A stretch of DNA of 64,000 nucleotides from Bacteroidota bacterium (GCA_022564295.1 JADFLR010000002.1:62001-126000), one strand, 5' to 3'; positions 9,113 to 17,582 are shown, numbered from the stretch's first letter. A program made the numbers and translations. The notes: a model not told the origin generated them from the letters alone.

Positions 9113-9167
9113 CAGCCCATCGTACAGACGCTCGTTCCCTGCACAGTTTATGGGCAAGTCGTTAGCC
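9107..9167 (+). other. attC recombination site
   Basis: Clear attC layout over 61 bp: R'' GCCTAAC, L'' AGCCCAT, a loop of about 27 bases, L' ATGGGCA, R' GTTAGCC. The arms pair with a short unpaired spacer (AGTC) near the right core. The stop codon of the upstream gene lies in R''. Confidence 0.85.
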
Positions 9168-9194
9168 AGCATTGATGAGTAATGAGATAAAATA

Positions 9195-9674
9195 ATGACA
9201 GGCGTAAAACAACCAAAAACTCTAGGGTTGGCATTCTTAATAACGCTGGTCATTGCTGTGTATGGAAGTGTGTTGGCTATAGATGGTATGAAGGAGTGGT
9301 ATCCTTATTTAGTAAAACCTGTGGATATTCCAATGTGGTTATTTGGTTTTGTCCAGCTGGTTTATTATGGTATATGCATAACCATTTTGTATCGTTTATT
9401 TTCATATATTGAAGATACGAAGGAGAGAAAAATATCGTTATCCTTATTCCTTTTCATGATGATCTTTGCGGAATCATGGAATTATTTTTTCTTGGGGCTT
9501 AAAAATGTTTCGTTGGGTTTTTGGTTAATGTTGGTATTTTCTCTAATTGCAATTGTTGTATATTTAAATTTACGCAAAACTGATAAAGTTTCATCATATG
9601 TGTTCTTGCCCTATCTAGTATGGTTGTTAGCTGACATATCCTGGATATTCAAGTTATGGCAAGCAAATACATAG
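9195..9674 (+). CDS. TspO/MBR family membrane protein
   Basis: 159 residues with five hydrophobic helices. YPYLVKPVDIPMWLFGFVQ corresponds to the loop and second helix of TspO (usually KP.W.PP..F), and FAESWNYFFLGLKN matches the W-rich fourth helix. TspO proteins are outer or inner membrane tryptophan-rich sensory proteins that bind porphyrins and act in stress regulation. It lies between two attC-like sites, so it is a one-gene cassette. Divergence from classical TspO is considerable, so it may belong to a related TspO-like membrane family. Confidence 0.75.
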   Translation: MTGVKQPKTLGLAFLITLVIAVYGSVLAIDGMKEWYPYLVKPVDIPMWLFGFVQLVYYGICITILYRLFSYIEDTKERKISLSLFLFMMIFAESWNYFFLGLKNVSLGFWLMLVFSLIAIVVYLNLRKTDKVSSYVFLPYLVWLLADISWIFKLWQANT

Positions 9675-9679
9675 AATAT

Positions 9680-9738
9680 GGCTAACGAGGCAAATTCAAC
9701 CGACGCCAAAAAGCTGCGCGGCTGATTTACGTAATTAG
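9680..9738 (+). other. attC recombination site with degenerate right core
   Basis: Left core GGCTAAC followed by GAGGCAAATTC; the arms AACCG and CGGCT surround the GACGCCAAAAAGCTGCG loop; the right arm is GATTTACGTAATTAG. The right core has drifted from GTTAG to ATTAG. The sequence strongly resembles attC sites of environmental cassettes. Confidence 0.7.
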
Positions 9739-9765
9739 ATGTCACAAAGAACGAAAGGAGCGGTT

Positions 9766-10377
9766 ATGAATGAAAAGAAAACATTAACGGACTACCCCAT
9801 CCACGAGCTTCTCGCAGAAAGGTGGAGTCCCTATGCTTTTGATGACCGCCCGGTCCCGGAAGAGGATTTGCGTTCTCTGTTTGAAGCGGTGAGATGGGCG
9901 CCATCTTCTTATAACGAGCAACCGTGGAGATACATAGTTTGCACTAAGGACGACCCAGAGCAGTTCAAGCGACTTCTCTCCTGCCTCGTCGAAGGAAACC
10001 AGATCTGGGCGAAAGCGGCGCCAGTTCTTGCCTTGGGCGTGGTGAGTCTGAGATTCGCACGCAATGCCAGGGACAATCGAGCTGCAGTCCATGACCTTGG
10101 CCTTGCGGCTGGCAACCTGCTACTGGAAGCGACGACCCGCGGTCTGCTTGTCCATCAAATGATCGGGATACTCCCAGACAAGGCGCGCGAGATATACGGG
10201 ATACCTGAGGGTTTTGAGGCGTGGACGGCTTTGGCGATCGGCTATAAGGGAGACCCGATGAGTCTTCCCGACCAGCTAAGGGAACGCGATCTAGCACCGA
10301 GGCAAAGAAAGCCGCTGCGTGAGTTCGTCTTCAGCGGGAAGTGGGAAAATCCCTCTCCGTTGGTTTTAAACAAGTAA
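9766..10377 (+). CDS. Nitroreductase-family FMN oxidoreductase
   Basis: About 203 residues from the ATG at 9766, which has AAGGAG five bases upstream; an ATG at 9739 is in frame but lies in the attC site. RWSPYAFDDRPVPEEDL and VRWAPSSYNEQPWRYIV are the N-terminal FMN-binding signature of the nitroreductase fold, and ALAIGYKGDP is the C-terminal one. It would reduce nitro- or quinone-type compounds with NAD(P)H in the cytosol. The G+C content is clearly higher than that of neighbouring genes. The stop TAA lies in the left core of the next attC-like site. Confidence 0.9.
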   Translation: MNEKKTLTDYPIHELLAERWSPYAFDDRPVPEEDLRSLFEAVRWAPSSYNEQPWRYIVCTKDDPEQFKRLLSCLVEGNQIWAKAAPVLALGVVSLRFARNARDNRAAVHDLGLAAGNLLLEATTRGLLVHQMIGILPDKAREIYGIPEGFEAWTALAIGYKGDPMSLPDQLRERDLAPRQRKPLREFVFSGKWENPSPLVLNK

Positions 10378-10426
10378 CACCTTGCAACCGACCGCTTACA
10401 GCGGCGGCTGAACCCAACCGTTAGGT
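10372..10426 (+). other. attC recombination site
   Basis: R'' AAGTAAC (contains the upstream stop), L'' ACCTTGCAACCG, loop with ACCGCTTACAGCGGCGG, L' GAACCCAACC, R' GTTAGGT; 55 bp. The left core deviates from RYYYAAC, but the geometry and the embedded stop fit. Confidence 0.65.
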
Positions 10427-10501
10427 TTTGCAAACTTATAGAGTAGATCGCAGTAAACTATATTGAAAATGACCGGATCAAAACAATCCTAATGAATAAT
10501 T

Positions 10502-11467
10502 ATGAAAGCAATTATACATAATAAATATGGTCCGCCGGATTTTCTTCAGCTCAAAGAGGTAGAAAAACCTACCCCTAAAAATAATGAAGTGTTGATAAGA
10601 GTATATGCAACTACAGTCAATCGAACAGATTGTGCAATGCTTAGAGCAAAACCATTTATTATGCGATTTTTCACAGGGTTATTCAAACCAAAAATACCGG
10701 TTCTTGGAACTGAAGTTGCGGGCAATATTGAAGCTGTTGGTAAAGATGTTAAGTCTTTTAAAATCGGGGATAAAGTTTTTGGATTTGATGACGGAGGTTT
10801 AAGTTCTCATGCCCAATACATAACACTATCAGAGAATAAAGCACTGACAACAATACCTAATAACCTGACATATAAGCAAGCTGCAGCTAGTTTCGAAGGC
10901 GCGCATTACGCTTACAATATGATCAAGAAGGTGGACCTTAAAAGTGAACAAAAAGTTCTAGTTAATGGTGCAACTGGAGCTATTGGTTCCGCAGCAGTTC
11001 AGCTTTTAAATTATTTTGGAGCAAATGTGACTGCAGTTTGTAATGCGAAAAACTTTGAACTAGTAAAATCGTTAGGAGCCACCAAAGTAGTTGATTACAC
11101 AAAAGAGGATTTTACTAAATCAAACGAAAAATATCATTATGTACTTGACACAGGCGGCAAAAGCACATTTTCAAAGTGTAAACCATTATTACTCTCCGGC
11201 GGCGTATATATCTCATCAGAATTAGGATCGATGGCTCAAAATCTTTTCTTCGCAATTATTACTCCTATGATGGGTAGCAAAAAAGTTATATTTCCGATTC
11301 CTACAGATACTAGAGGAAGCATACTTTTTATTAAAAAACTTATAGAGCAAGGAAAATTTAATTCAGTTATAGATAGAGAATATCCACTAGAACAAATTAC
11401 CGACGCATTTAGGTATGTTGAAAAAGGATTCAAAACGGGAAATGTGGTGATAACTTTAGGGGAATAA
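10502..11467 (+). CDS. Medium-chain (quinone oxidoreductase-like) NAD(P)-dependent reductase
   Basis: 321 residues of the zinc-independent MDR type. The N-terminal GroES-like domain has KYGPPDFLQLKEVEKPTPK and VLGTEVAGNIEAVGKDVKSF; the Rossmann domain has VLVNGATGAIGSAAVQLL (nucleotide-binding loop) and GATKVVDYTKEDF. It probably reduces alpha,beta-unsaturated carbonyls or quinones. The gene is AT-rich like the chromosome. It is followed after two bases by a homologous, more GC-rich MDR gene, and both appear to share one cassette. Confidence 0.88.
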   Translation: MKAIIHNKYGPPDFLQLKEVEKPTPKNNEVLIRVYATTVNRTDCAMLRAKPFIMRFFTGLFKPKIPVLGTEVAGNIEAVGKDVKSFKIGDKVFGFDDGGLSSHAQYITLSENKALTTIPNNLTYKQAAASFEGAHYAYNMIKKVDLKSEQKVLVNGATGAIGSAAVQLLNYFGANVTAVCNAKNFELVKSLGATKVVDYTKEDFTKSNEKYHYVLDTGGKSTFSKCKPLLLSGGVYISSELGSMAQNLFFAIITPMMGSKKVIFPIPTDTRGSILFIKKLIEQGKFNSVIDREYPLEQITDAFRYVEKGFKTGNVVITLGE

Positions 11468-11469
11468 CC

Positions 11470-12453
11470 ATGAAGGCAATTGTTTATCACAAATATGGTT
11501 CACCCGATGTTCTTGAATTGAAAGATGTATCAAAACCTACTGCCAAGGACAATGAAGTGTTGGTAAAAGTTCATGCATCATCTGTAAATGACTGGGACTG
11601 GGGTCTCCTTAGAGGAACGCCGTTCGTGAATCGCCTGCTATTTGGTCTTCTAAAACCTAAAATCAAGATACTAGGAGTTGACATAGCGGGGCGGGTTGAA
11701 GCGGTAGGTAGAAACGTGAAGCAGTTTCAGCCAGGTGATGAGGTATTCGGGGACCTATGCGGCTGTGGTTGGGGCGGGTTCGCAGAGTATGTATGTGCTC
11801 GTGAAAATGCATTAGCGTTGAAACCGGCAAGTATGACATTCGAGCAAGCAGCGGCCGTACCTCAGGCAGCAGTCCTTGCTCTACAAGGTCTTCGCTATAA
11901 AAGACAGATTAAGCCAGGGCAAAAGGTTTTGATTAATGGTGCAGGTGGTGGTGCGGGTACGTTTGCGGTGCAGATTGCCAAATCATTTGGAGCTGAAGTA
12001 ACTGGTGTGGACAGAACGAGTAAATTGGATTTGATGCGCTCGATTGGTGCAGACCATGTCATTGATTACACGCAAGAAGATTTCACAAAAAATGGGCAGC
12101 GTTATGACCTGATTCTTGATGCTGCGGCATATCATTCAATTTTCGATTACAAGCGTGCATTAAGTCCCAGGGGAATTTATGTTATGGTCGGCGGTTCTAT
12201 GGCTCGAATTTTCCAGGTTATGTTCCTGGGACCATGGTTTTCAATGATCGGCAGTAAGAAAATGGGTATCCTGGCGCATAATCCAAACAAGGATCTGGCT
12301 TTTCTGAAAGAGCTTTTTGAAGCCGGCAAAGTCGTACCTGTTATAGATAGACGTTACACGTTAAGTGAGGTTCCTGAAGCTCTCCGGTATTTTGGAGAAG
12401 GACACGCCAAAGGAAAAGTAGTAATAACTTTGGAACATAACAACAAAACCTAA
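11470..12453 (+). CDS. Medium-chain (quinone oxidoreductase-like) NAD(P)-dependent reductase, paralogue
   Basis: 327 residues, same architecture as its upstream neighbour: YHKYGSPDVLELKDVSKPTA, LGVDIAGRVEAVGRNVKQF, VLINGAGGGAGTFAVQIAK and GADHVIDYTQEDF. The nucleotide loop reads GAGGGAG. It starts two bases after the stop of the first MDR gene, so the two are co-translated. Base composition is more GC-rich than the first gene, so the pair is not a recent tandem duplication; the two probably have different origins. The stop TAA is inside the left core of the attC site at 12448. Confidence 0.88.
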   Translation: MKAIVYHKYGSPDVLELKDVSKPTAKDNEVLVKVHASSVNDWDWGLLRGTPFVNRLLFGLLKPKIKILGVDIAGRVEAVGRNVKQFQPGDEVFGDLCGCGWGGFAEYVCARENALALKPASMTFEQAAAVPQAAVLALQGLRYKRQIKPGQKVLINGAGGGAGTFAVQIAKSFGAEVTGVDRTSKLDLMRSIGADHVIDYTQEDFTKNGQRYDLILDAAAYHSIFDYKRALSPRGIYVMVGGSMARIFQVMFLGPWFSMIGSKKMGILAHNPNKDLAFLKELFEAGKVVPVIDRRYTLSEVPEALRYFGEGHAKGKVVITLEHNNKT

Positions 12454-12515
12454 CAAAGCGCTGCACCCGCTATTCCACTGCGGTTCATAGCAGCAGATGA
12501 GGTTGGTCGTTAAAC
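12448..12515 (+). other. attC recombination site
   Basis: R'' ACCTAAC with the upstream stop codon, inner hairpin CTGC-CCGC ... GCGG-GCAG, right arm GGTTGGTC and R' GTTAAAC. The right core is also the first word of repeat copy 5. Confidence 0.75.
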
Positions 12516-12700
12516 ATAAACCCGTATAAAGTTTTCTCATCCGTATTGTAATTTCTTACATTTTATTTTAATTTATAGTTGCCTTGTTTAAAGGAATGCC
12601 TTTAGCACTGGCTGGCAGGAATGAAAATATGTTAGCCCCTTATAAAATAACTTAAGATTGATAGCTCAACATAATCTTGCAGCTTAATAATATGTTTGGC
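12509..12700 (+). repeat. Copy 5 of the interspersed non-coding repeat (short head, complete tail)
   Basis: GTTAAACATAAACCCGTATA start, then AAAGTTTTCTCATCCGTATT (short head), TTTTATTTTAATTTATAG, GCACTGGCTGGCAGG, ATGTTAGCCCCTTATAAAAT, TCAACATAATCTTGCAGCTT, and the end AATAATATGTTTGGC. A further 107 bp without a gene precede the next start. Confidence 0.8.
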
Positions 12701-12807
12701 AATACGTTTACTCTTACTTATTATTAGCCTAAGTAGTAGAAGAGTTAATGTTTGGTGCTGGTATTTTCAGTTGAGAGTATTTCAGTAAAATCAGATGGAG
12801 GTTAGCT

Positions 12808-13473
12808 ATGCAGGCAAAACAAGTTATGCGTTACGTATCAGTCCTTTTAGTCAGCACGGTAGCTCTCAGTTGTACTGAGGAACCGCAAACAGGTAAGGAG
12901 GAAATTATGGATAAGCAAGAAATAACATCTCTTACGACCGCCCAGAAAGTTTTGGTCGAGACCTGGGAGGAGCATACGAAGGCCGAGTTTGAGACCCAAA
13001 GTACAGACGAAACATTGAGGACAATGGTTGCAGGTGCCCATGTTAACCATGTTCCTGTGTTGACTGGTGGTGTAGGATTGGATGAAGTAGGTAAGTTTTA
13101 TAGTACACACTTCATTCCACAGATGCCCCCAGACACTAAAATGACCCCAGTCTCACGAACGGTGGGTAATGACCAATTAGTAGATGAATTGATCTTTAAG
13201 TTTACTCATACCATCGAAATGGATTGGATGCTGCCAGGTATTGCTCCGACCGGAAAACCGGTAGAAGTTGCTTTAGTGGCAATCATCGGATTCCGGGACG
13301 GCAAAGTGGCACATGAGCATATCTACTGGGACCAAGCCTCTGTACTTGTCCAGCTTGGTTTACTCGACCCTAACATCCTCCCCGTGGCAGGCAAAGAGAG
13401 CGCCCAGAAGGTTTTTGAACCGAATTCTGTACCATCGAATAGACTAATAAAACGCGCTCACAAAAATAAGTAA
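12808..13473 (+). CDS. SnoaL-like lipoprotein with a second internal translation start
   Basis: 221 residues. The N-terminus is a lipoprotein signal with lipobox VALSC (Cys22). The rest is a SnoaL/ester-cyclase-like fold: MVAGAHVNHVPVLTGG, GKFYSTHFIPQMPPD, VDELIFKFTHTIEMDWMLPG and FRDGKVAHEHIYWDQAS, the latter two holding the usual pocket residues. Such proteins act on small polyketide- or steroid-like molecules or are dehydratases. There is an AAGGAGG site at 12895-12901 five bases before the in-frame ATG at 12907 (MDKQEITS), so a cytosolic form without the lipoprotein leader could also be made; homologues usually begin about there. A GGAGG also precedes the first ATG. Confidence 0.85.
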   Translation: MQAKQVMRYVSVLLVSTVALSCTEEPQTGKEEIMDKQEITSLTTAQKVLVETWEEHTKAEFETQSTDETLRTMVAGAHVNHVPVLTGGVGLDEVGKFYSTHFIPQMPPDTKMTPVSRTVGNDQLVDELIFKFTHTIEMDWMLPGIAPTGKPVEVALVAIIGFRDGKVAHEHIYWDQASVLVQLGLLDPNILPVAGKESAQKVFEPNSVPSNRLIKRAHKNK

Positions 13474-13596
13474 GTATTTAGAAGTGAATACGCTTCGACG
13501 GAAAAGATAGTAGGAAAATCAAAGCCCATAGAATACGGCGATACCTTGCAAGTATATATATAAGTCATTGCAAAAATGAAGTTGGGTGCGCCAGTT

Positions 13597-13729
13597 GCCT
13601 AACTTTTGTTGTACCGGAAGTAAGTGCAGTTTACATTTTTAATTTAAGGGTTTACAGTAGTTTATGTTGGGTGCGTTTATCAAAGATTGGTGTGTGAATT
13701 CCCTTGCTCCGGCAATCGCCAAGTTATAC
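13597..13729 (+). other. Candidate attC site, degenerate
   Basis: Left core GCCTAAC, left arm TTTTGTTGTACCGG, right arm CTCCGGCAATCGCCAA, right core GTTATAC. The arms pair only partly over 133 bp. Position between a gene and a repeat copy is the one expected. About 120 bp upstream of it (13474-13596) I see no gene. Confidence 0.45.
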
Positions 13730-13971
13730 CAGTACCCCCGTATAAAGTTTTCTCATCATCATCCTCATACTCATATTTTTACTCATACTCTTCATCTTAA
13801 TCTTAAATTTGAATCCGAAGACTTTTCGAATTCAGGTTTAAGTTCAAGTTCAGGATATTTTCCTACATCTATTGAGATTTGTCCGACAATATTTTAATTT
13901 ACACTTGCTTGACCTATAGATATGTGATTAGCATCGACATGCAGGCGCAATGAGTATATTGGGACGTTATC
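13723..13971 (+). repeat. Copy 6 of the interspersed non-coding repeat (long head)
   Basis: From GTTATACCAGTACCCCCGTA through AAAGTTTTCTCATCATCATC, CATACTCTTCATCTTAAT, TTTGAATCCGAAGACTTTTC, TCAAGTTCAGGATATTTTCC, CATCTATTGAGATTTG and ATGCAGGCGCAATG to GACGTTATCT. The tail is diverged. A 77-codon open frame across it is not a gene. Confidence 0.75.
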
Positions 13972-14020
13972 TACAACAATCAGAAATTATGATAAATATA
14001 ATAAATTAAAATAATTTAAT

Positions 14021-14761
14021 ATGATTCCAATAATTATAGGAACTGGTATATTTTTAATGATTCTTGAACGAATCATTCCAGATCAAAAATTGCCTGTTGT
14101 AAAAGGATGGTGGAAAAGAGTTATAATCATTAATGTCCTACAATTAGGAATTATTATTTTAGGAAGGTACTCCTGGGACATATGGCTTAAGAAAGTTTCT
14201 TTGTTTTCACTTTCAGAGCAGCTAAATCCAATTCTTGGTGGATTAGTAGCTTACTTTATCATGACCTTCGTATTTTATTGGTGGCATAGATTGCGACATG
14301 ATATTAATTTTCTATGGCTTACTTTTCATCAAATACATCATAGTCCGCAAAGAATTGAAACAATAACATCTTTTTATAAACATCCATTAGAAATAATTTT
14401 CAATTCTATACTAATTGGATCTATCAATTTTCTAATTCTGGGATTATCAATAGACTCAGCCGCTTATGTTTTGTTATTCAGTTCAATAGGTGAATATATC
14501 TATCATATAAACATAAATACTCCTCATTTGATGGGGATCTTTTTTCAGCGTCCGGAAATGCATAGAATTCACCACCAGCGATCAAAGCATTACAATAACT
14601 TCTCTGATCTGCCAATTTGGGATATGATGTTTGGCACATTTGAAAATCCAAGGATTATGGACAAAAAATGTGGCTTCAAACCAGAAAGAGAAAAAAAGTT
14701 GTTAAGTATGCTTGGATTTAAAAACGTTAATAACCAATATAAGCCAAAAAAGATAAATTGA
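14021..14761 (+). CDS. Sterol desaturase / fatty-acid hydroxylase family membrane protein
   Basis: 246 residues with four or five hydrophobic segments and the three histidine clusters of the di-iron fatty-acid hydroxylase superfamily: WWHRLRHD, FHQIHHSPQ and MHRIHHQRS, plus a fourth near KHYNN. It would hydroxylate or desaturate a lipid at the inner membrane with O2. It is the first of three genes joined by four-base TTGA overlaps, so it is translated together with a small anchored protein and an HTTM/DCC protein. That suggests a lipid- or cofactor-modifying membrane complex carried as one cassette. There is no strong ribosome site; the leader is very AT-rich. Confidence 0.85.
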   Translation: MIPIIIGTGIFLMILERIIPDQKLPVVKGWWKRVIIINVLQLGIIILGRYSWDIWLKKVSLFSLSEQLNPILGGLVAYFIMTFVFYWWHRLRHDINFLWLTFHQIHHSPQRIETITSFYKHPLEIIFNSILIGSINFLILGLSIDSAAYVLLFSSIGEYIYHININTPHLMGIFFQRPEMHRIHHQRSKHYNNFSDLPIWDMMFGTFENPRIMDKKCGFKPEREKKLLSMLGFKNVNNQYKPKKIN

Positions 14762-15222
14762 GAAAAACACTCTATATAGTAGTCTTAGCCATTGGATTAT
14801 TGCAGATAATAGGTTATTTGACAAAAGTAAAAATTATTAGAGACCTAGGAGTAGTCACAGCGTCTTCTCCATTACCCATTGTATTTACAGAAGTTAAAGG
14901 CGTAGAAACTTTTGCAAGTGATTTTTTCTTTCAATTCACCAATCAAAATGGATCTCTTGAAAAAATTAAAATTACGCCAGAGATTTATTCAAAATTCAAA
15001 GGACCATACAACAGACGTAACATATATGGTGCAGCAATTTCGTATGGCCCAGTTCTTCCTGAAAAGATATGGAAAGCTGTATTGACTTACGGACTATGTA
15101 ATAACATATTGAGGGATGAACTTCAAGTGCCAGTTACAGCGCAAGATTTCTCAATTTTTATAAAAACCAGAACCAAGGGAAGAAATAATACTTGGATTCT
15201 TAGTACTACATGTGAAAATTGA
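14758..15222 (+). CDS. Membrane-anchored protein of unknown function, translationally coupled
   Basis: 154 residues, starting with TTG overlapped with the upstream TGA stop. One N-terminal helix (LYIVVLAIGLLQIIGYL) anchors a soluble domain of about 125 residues with ASDFFFQFTNQNG, KFKGPYNRRNIYGAAISYGP and two cysteines (GLCNNIL and TTCEN). No family is recognised. Position between a sterol-desaturase and an HTTM/DCC gene suggests an accessory periplasmic subunit. Confidence 0.75.
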   Translation: MRKTLYIVVLAIGLLQIIGYLTKVKIIRDLGVVTASSPLPIVFTEVKGVETFASDFFFQFTNQNGSLEKIKITPEIYSKFKGPYNRRNIYGAAISYGPVLPEKIWKAVLTYGLCNNILRDELQVPVTAQDFSIFIKTRTKGRNNTWILSTTCEN

Positions 15223-16430
15223 AATCATATTCACCATATCAATTCTCCTTCTTCAGGATTATACTCGGATTATATCTTTGCATTCACTTTATTCAACTCA
15301 TTCCCTATGCAGCAGAAATTTGGAGTGACCAAGGACTTCTTCCGGACCCTTCATTGAATTTGACGTATGGAATTTTCCCGAATATCCTTTACCTATTTTC
15401 AAGTCCTTTAGAGGTAACAATATTTGTTAGCATACTATCCCTTTTATCTTTTCTCTTTCTCATGGGATATCAGCGAACGATTGTTTCTTTATTACTATGG
15501 TATGGATGGGTCTGTTTATTTGATAGGAATAATCTTATAAGTAATCCTGGAATTCCTTTTATAGGTTGGATTCTTTTATGTTGTGCTCTCATACCGAAAG
15601 GAGAACCATTATCACTAACCAAGCTAAAAACAGAAATAAAGTGGGAATTTCCACTAATAATATTTATTGGTGCTTGGGTTCTTATGTCTGTTGGATATAC
15701 AATAAGTGGTATAGACAAGTTTCAGTCTCCCAGTTGGAGGAATGGCACTGCAATCTATCATCTACTGGAAAATCCATTAGCAAGAGATTGGTGGTTAAGG
15801 GAATTTATTTTGCAGCTACCAGAACAAATAATAAAACTAAATACTTGGGTCGTATTATCGCTCGAAATATTCTTCTTGCCCTTAGTATTGCTAAAATTTA
15901 CAAGGAAATGGATTTGGCTTGCTATGATAGGTATGCATATTGGCATCTTAATGATTGTGGATTTTGCAGATCTCACATTCGGTGTGTTGATGATTCATTG
16001 GTTTACATTTGATGGTCGTTGGTTAAAATCTAAACCAAAACAATCGGGAATTGTATTTTTTGATGGCATTTGTGGGTTATGTAACAAGTTTATTGACTTT
16101 CTATTATCAGAAGACAAGAATGATACTCTTACCTATGCACCACTCCAGGGAGATACTGCAAAAATGAAACTATCCAAAGACGAATTAGAAAATGTAAATA
16201 CCATTATCTATCAAGAAGAGAATAAAACATATAAGCTATCTGATGCCATACTTAAAATATTAGGTAGCTTAGGAGGGATATGGAAACTTGTTATAATTTT
16301 TAGGATAATACCCAAATTCATCAGAGATAAGCTATATAAATACGTTGCCAGTAATCGTTATAAATGGTTTGGCAAAAAAGAAACTTGCAGAATACCAACT
16401 CCAGAAGAAAGAAGTAAAATACTAATGTAA
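15219..16430 (+). CDS. HTTM-domain membrane protein fused to a DCC thiol-disulfide (DUF393) domain
   Basis: 403 residues; TTG start overlapping the previous stop (TTGA). The N-terminal 260 residues hold about seven helices with features of HTTM (vitamin K-dependent gamma-carboxylase-like) proteins: SFFRIILGLYLCIHFIQLIP, GWILLCCALIPKGEP, SGIDKFQSPSWRNGTAIYHL and FADLTFGVLMIHWFTFDGRW. The C-terminal part is a DCC/DUF393 domain with GIVFFDGICGLCNKFIDFLL (DxxCxxC redox motif) and YAPLQGDTAKM. This fusion is known among Bacteroidota. It probably transfers electrons or modifies a membrane substrate together with the sterol-desaturase-type enzyme upstream. Confidence 0.85.
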   Translation: MKSYSPYQFSFFRIILGLYLCIHFIQLIPYAAEIWSDQGLLPDPSLNLTYGIFPNILYLFSSPLEVTIFVSILSLLSFLFLMGYQRTIVSLLLWYGWVCLFDRNNLISNPGIPFIGWILLCCALIPKGEPLSLTKLKTEIKWEFPLIIFIGAWVLMSVGYTISGIDKFQSPSWRNGTAIYHLLENPLARDWWLREFILQLPEQIIKLNTWVVLSLEIFFLPLVLLKFTRKWIWLAMIGMHIGILMIVDFADLTFGVLMIHWFTFDGRWLKSKPKQSGIVFFDGICGLCNKFIDFLLSEDKNDTLTYAPLQGDTAKMKLSKDELENVNTIIYQEENKTYKLSDAILKILGSLGGIWKLVIIFRIIPKFIRDKLYKYVASNRYKWFGKKETCRIPTPEERSKILM

Positions 16431-16444
16431 AAATGAATAAAAGC

Positions 16445-16510
16445 AGATAACACTGTATAGGGCAGAATACTCCCCTTGGTATTCATCCTCCTATATATGA
16501 TCCGTTAGCC
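16445..16510 (+). other. attC recombination site
   Basis: Left core AGATAAC, stem ATAGGGCAGAATAC paired with GTATTCATCCTCCTAT around a CCCTTG loop, right core GTTAGCC. The long stem with small bulges is typical of attC. Confidence 0.75.
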
Positions 16511-16538
16511 GTAAGTTAAAACGACAAAATGCATTTCA

Positions 16539-17525
16539 TTAATTATTCACGTAATCAATTCCACCTGCCAGTTCTACAATTAACCTATACCCTTCTTCCT
16601 GCTTAGCTTCGTCCTGCAGTAAGTCTGTACGTTGCTCTTCCAATTTACCCACCAGTTTTTTTGGAGGTGAGCCAAAGAATTTACCTGAATCCTCTTTGCC
16701 ATAGTGTGAAACTTCAAGATACCTTTTAGCTGCTGCAGAAACAGGACCTGCCATTCCCATTAGAGGACCAATAACTTTCATCATTGGAACCATAATATGT
16801 CGCATCGGCCACGACTGGTCTCGAACAAAGTTAGTCGACATCACAGAGCCAGGCGATACTGTATTAACTGTTATACCGTTCGGTAACCTTTTTGAAAGCG
16901 AATTTGACCACCAAGCCACATACACTTTAGCTAGTGCGTAGGCGTTCATAGGAACGTATTTGGCAGGATAAGCTGCCATGGCATAAGCTTTTAAAGTATC
17001 ATGCATGTTGCCTTTAAAATCTGTTTTAGCTGCTTTATCAAGATCGGGCAATTTTATTCCAGGAACATCACCTCTTGCAGCTTCTGAACCAGCAATGATA
17101 ATCTTTCCATTTTCACTTATTCCCCTCTTATTTAGTAAGTTCATCGTCATAGCATGATGTCCAATCAAGGTCGAAGCAAAGGTCAGATCAACCCCGGTAG
17201 AGTTTTTCATAATGTTGCTTCCAGAACTCATACCTGCATTCAGAATCAGAAGATCGATCTTATATCCTTTAGAGATCAGCTCATCGCTAGCACTTATTGC
17301 TGATTTTACCTCGGAAACATCCATCGCTATGGTTTCAAAAACATCTTTGTTTCCAATCTCGATGAGAAGCTTACGGGCTGCTTCGCCCTTTTCGACTGTC
17401 CTACACGCCAGTATCACCTTTCTGTAACCTGCTGATTCCAGCTGGTGTGCCGTTTCGAAACCAATTCCAGAATTTGCGCCTGTTATCAGGGCAGTTCCCT
17501 TAATCATATTTTCGTTTTTGTTCAT
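16539..17525 (-). CDS. Short-chain dehydrogenase/reductase (SDR), reversed relative to the array
   Basis: 328 residues. Rossmann glycine motif ALITGANSGIGFETAHQL near the N-terminus, LILNAGM (NAG motif), and the catalytic YALAK after NAYALAKVYVAWW; a Ser is expected at GSEAARGD. The C-terminus is extended with EEQRTDLLQDEAKQ. It would oxidise or reduce an alcohol/ketone with NAD(P). It is the only gene on the minus strand in the cassette region, lying between an attC site on its 3' side and a candidate site on its 5' side, so expression needs its own promoter, probably in the AT-rich stretch 17526-17580. Confidence 0.88.
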   Translation of the reverse strand: MNKNENMIKGTALITGANSGIGFETAHQLESAGYRKVILACRTVEKGEAARKLLIEIGNKDVFETIAMDVSEVKSAISASDELISKGYKIDLLILNAGMSSGSNIMKNSTGVDLTFASTLIGHHAMTMNLLNKRGISENGKIIIAGSEAARGDVPGIKLPDLDKAAKTDFKGNMHDTLKAYAMAAYPAKYVPMNAYALAKVYVAWWSNSLSKRLPNGITVNTVSPGSVMSTNFVRDQSWPMRHIMVPMMKVIGPLMGMAGPVSAAAKRYLEVSHYGKEDSGKFFGSPPKKLVGKLEEQRTDLLQDEAKQEEGYRLIVELAGGIDYVNN

Positions 17526-17582
17526 ACTAATCCAATTTTAACTGTTTTAAAACATATAAGCTACAAATTTAAAATTTGCTAA

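Noticed and set aside
13664-13897. Open frame of 77 codons, similar in translation to a 61-codon frame at 7719-7904 (His-rich HHHP segments).
   Set aside because: Both lie inside the non-coding repeat; the similarity is at DNA level and most copies have no open frame there.
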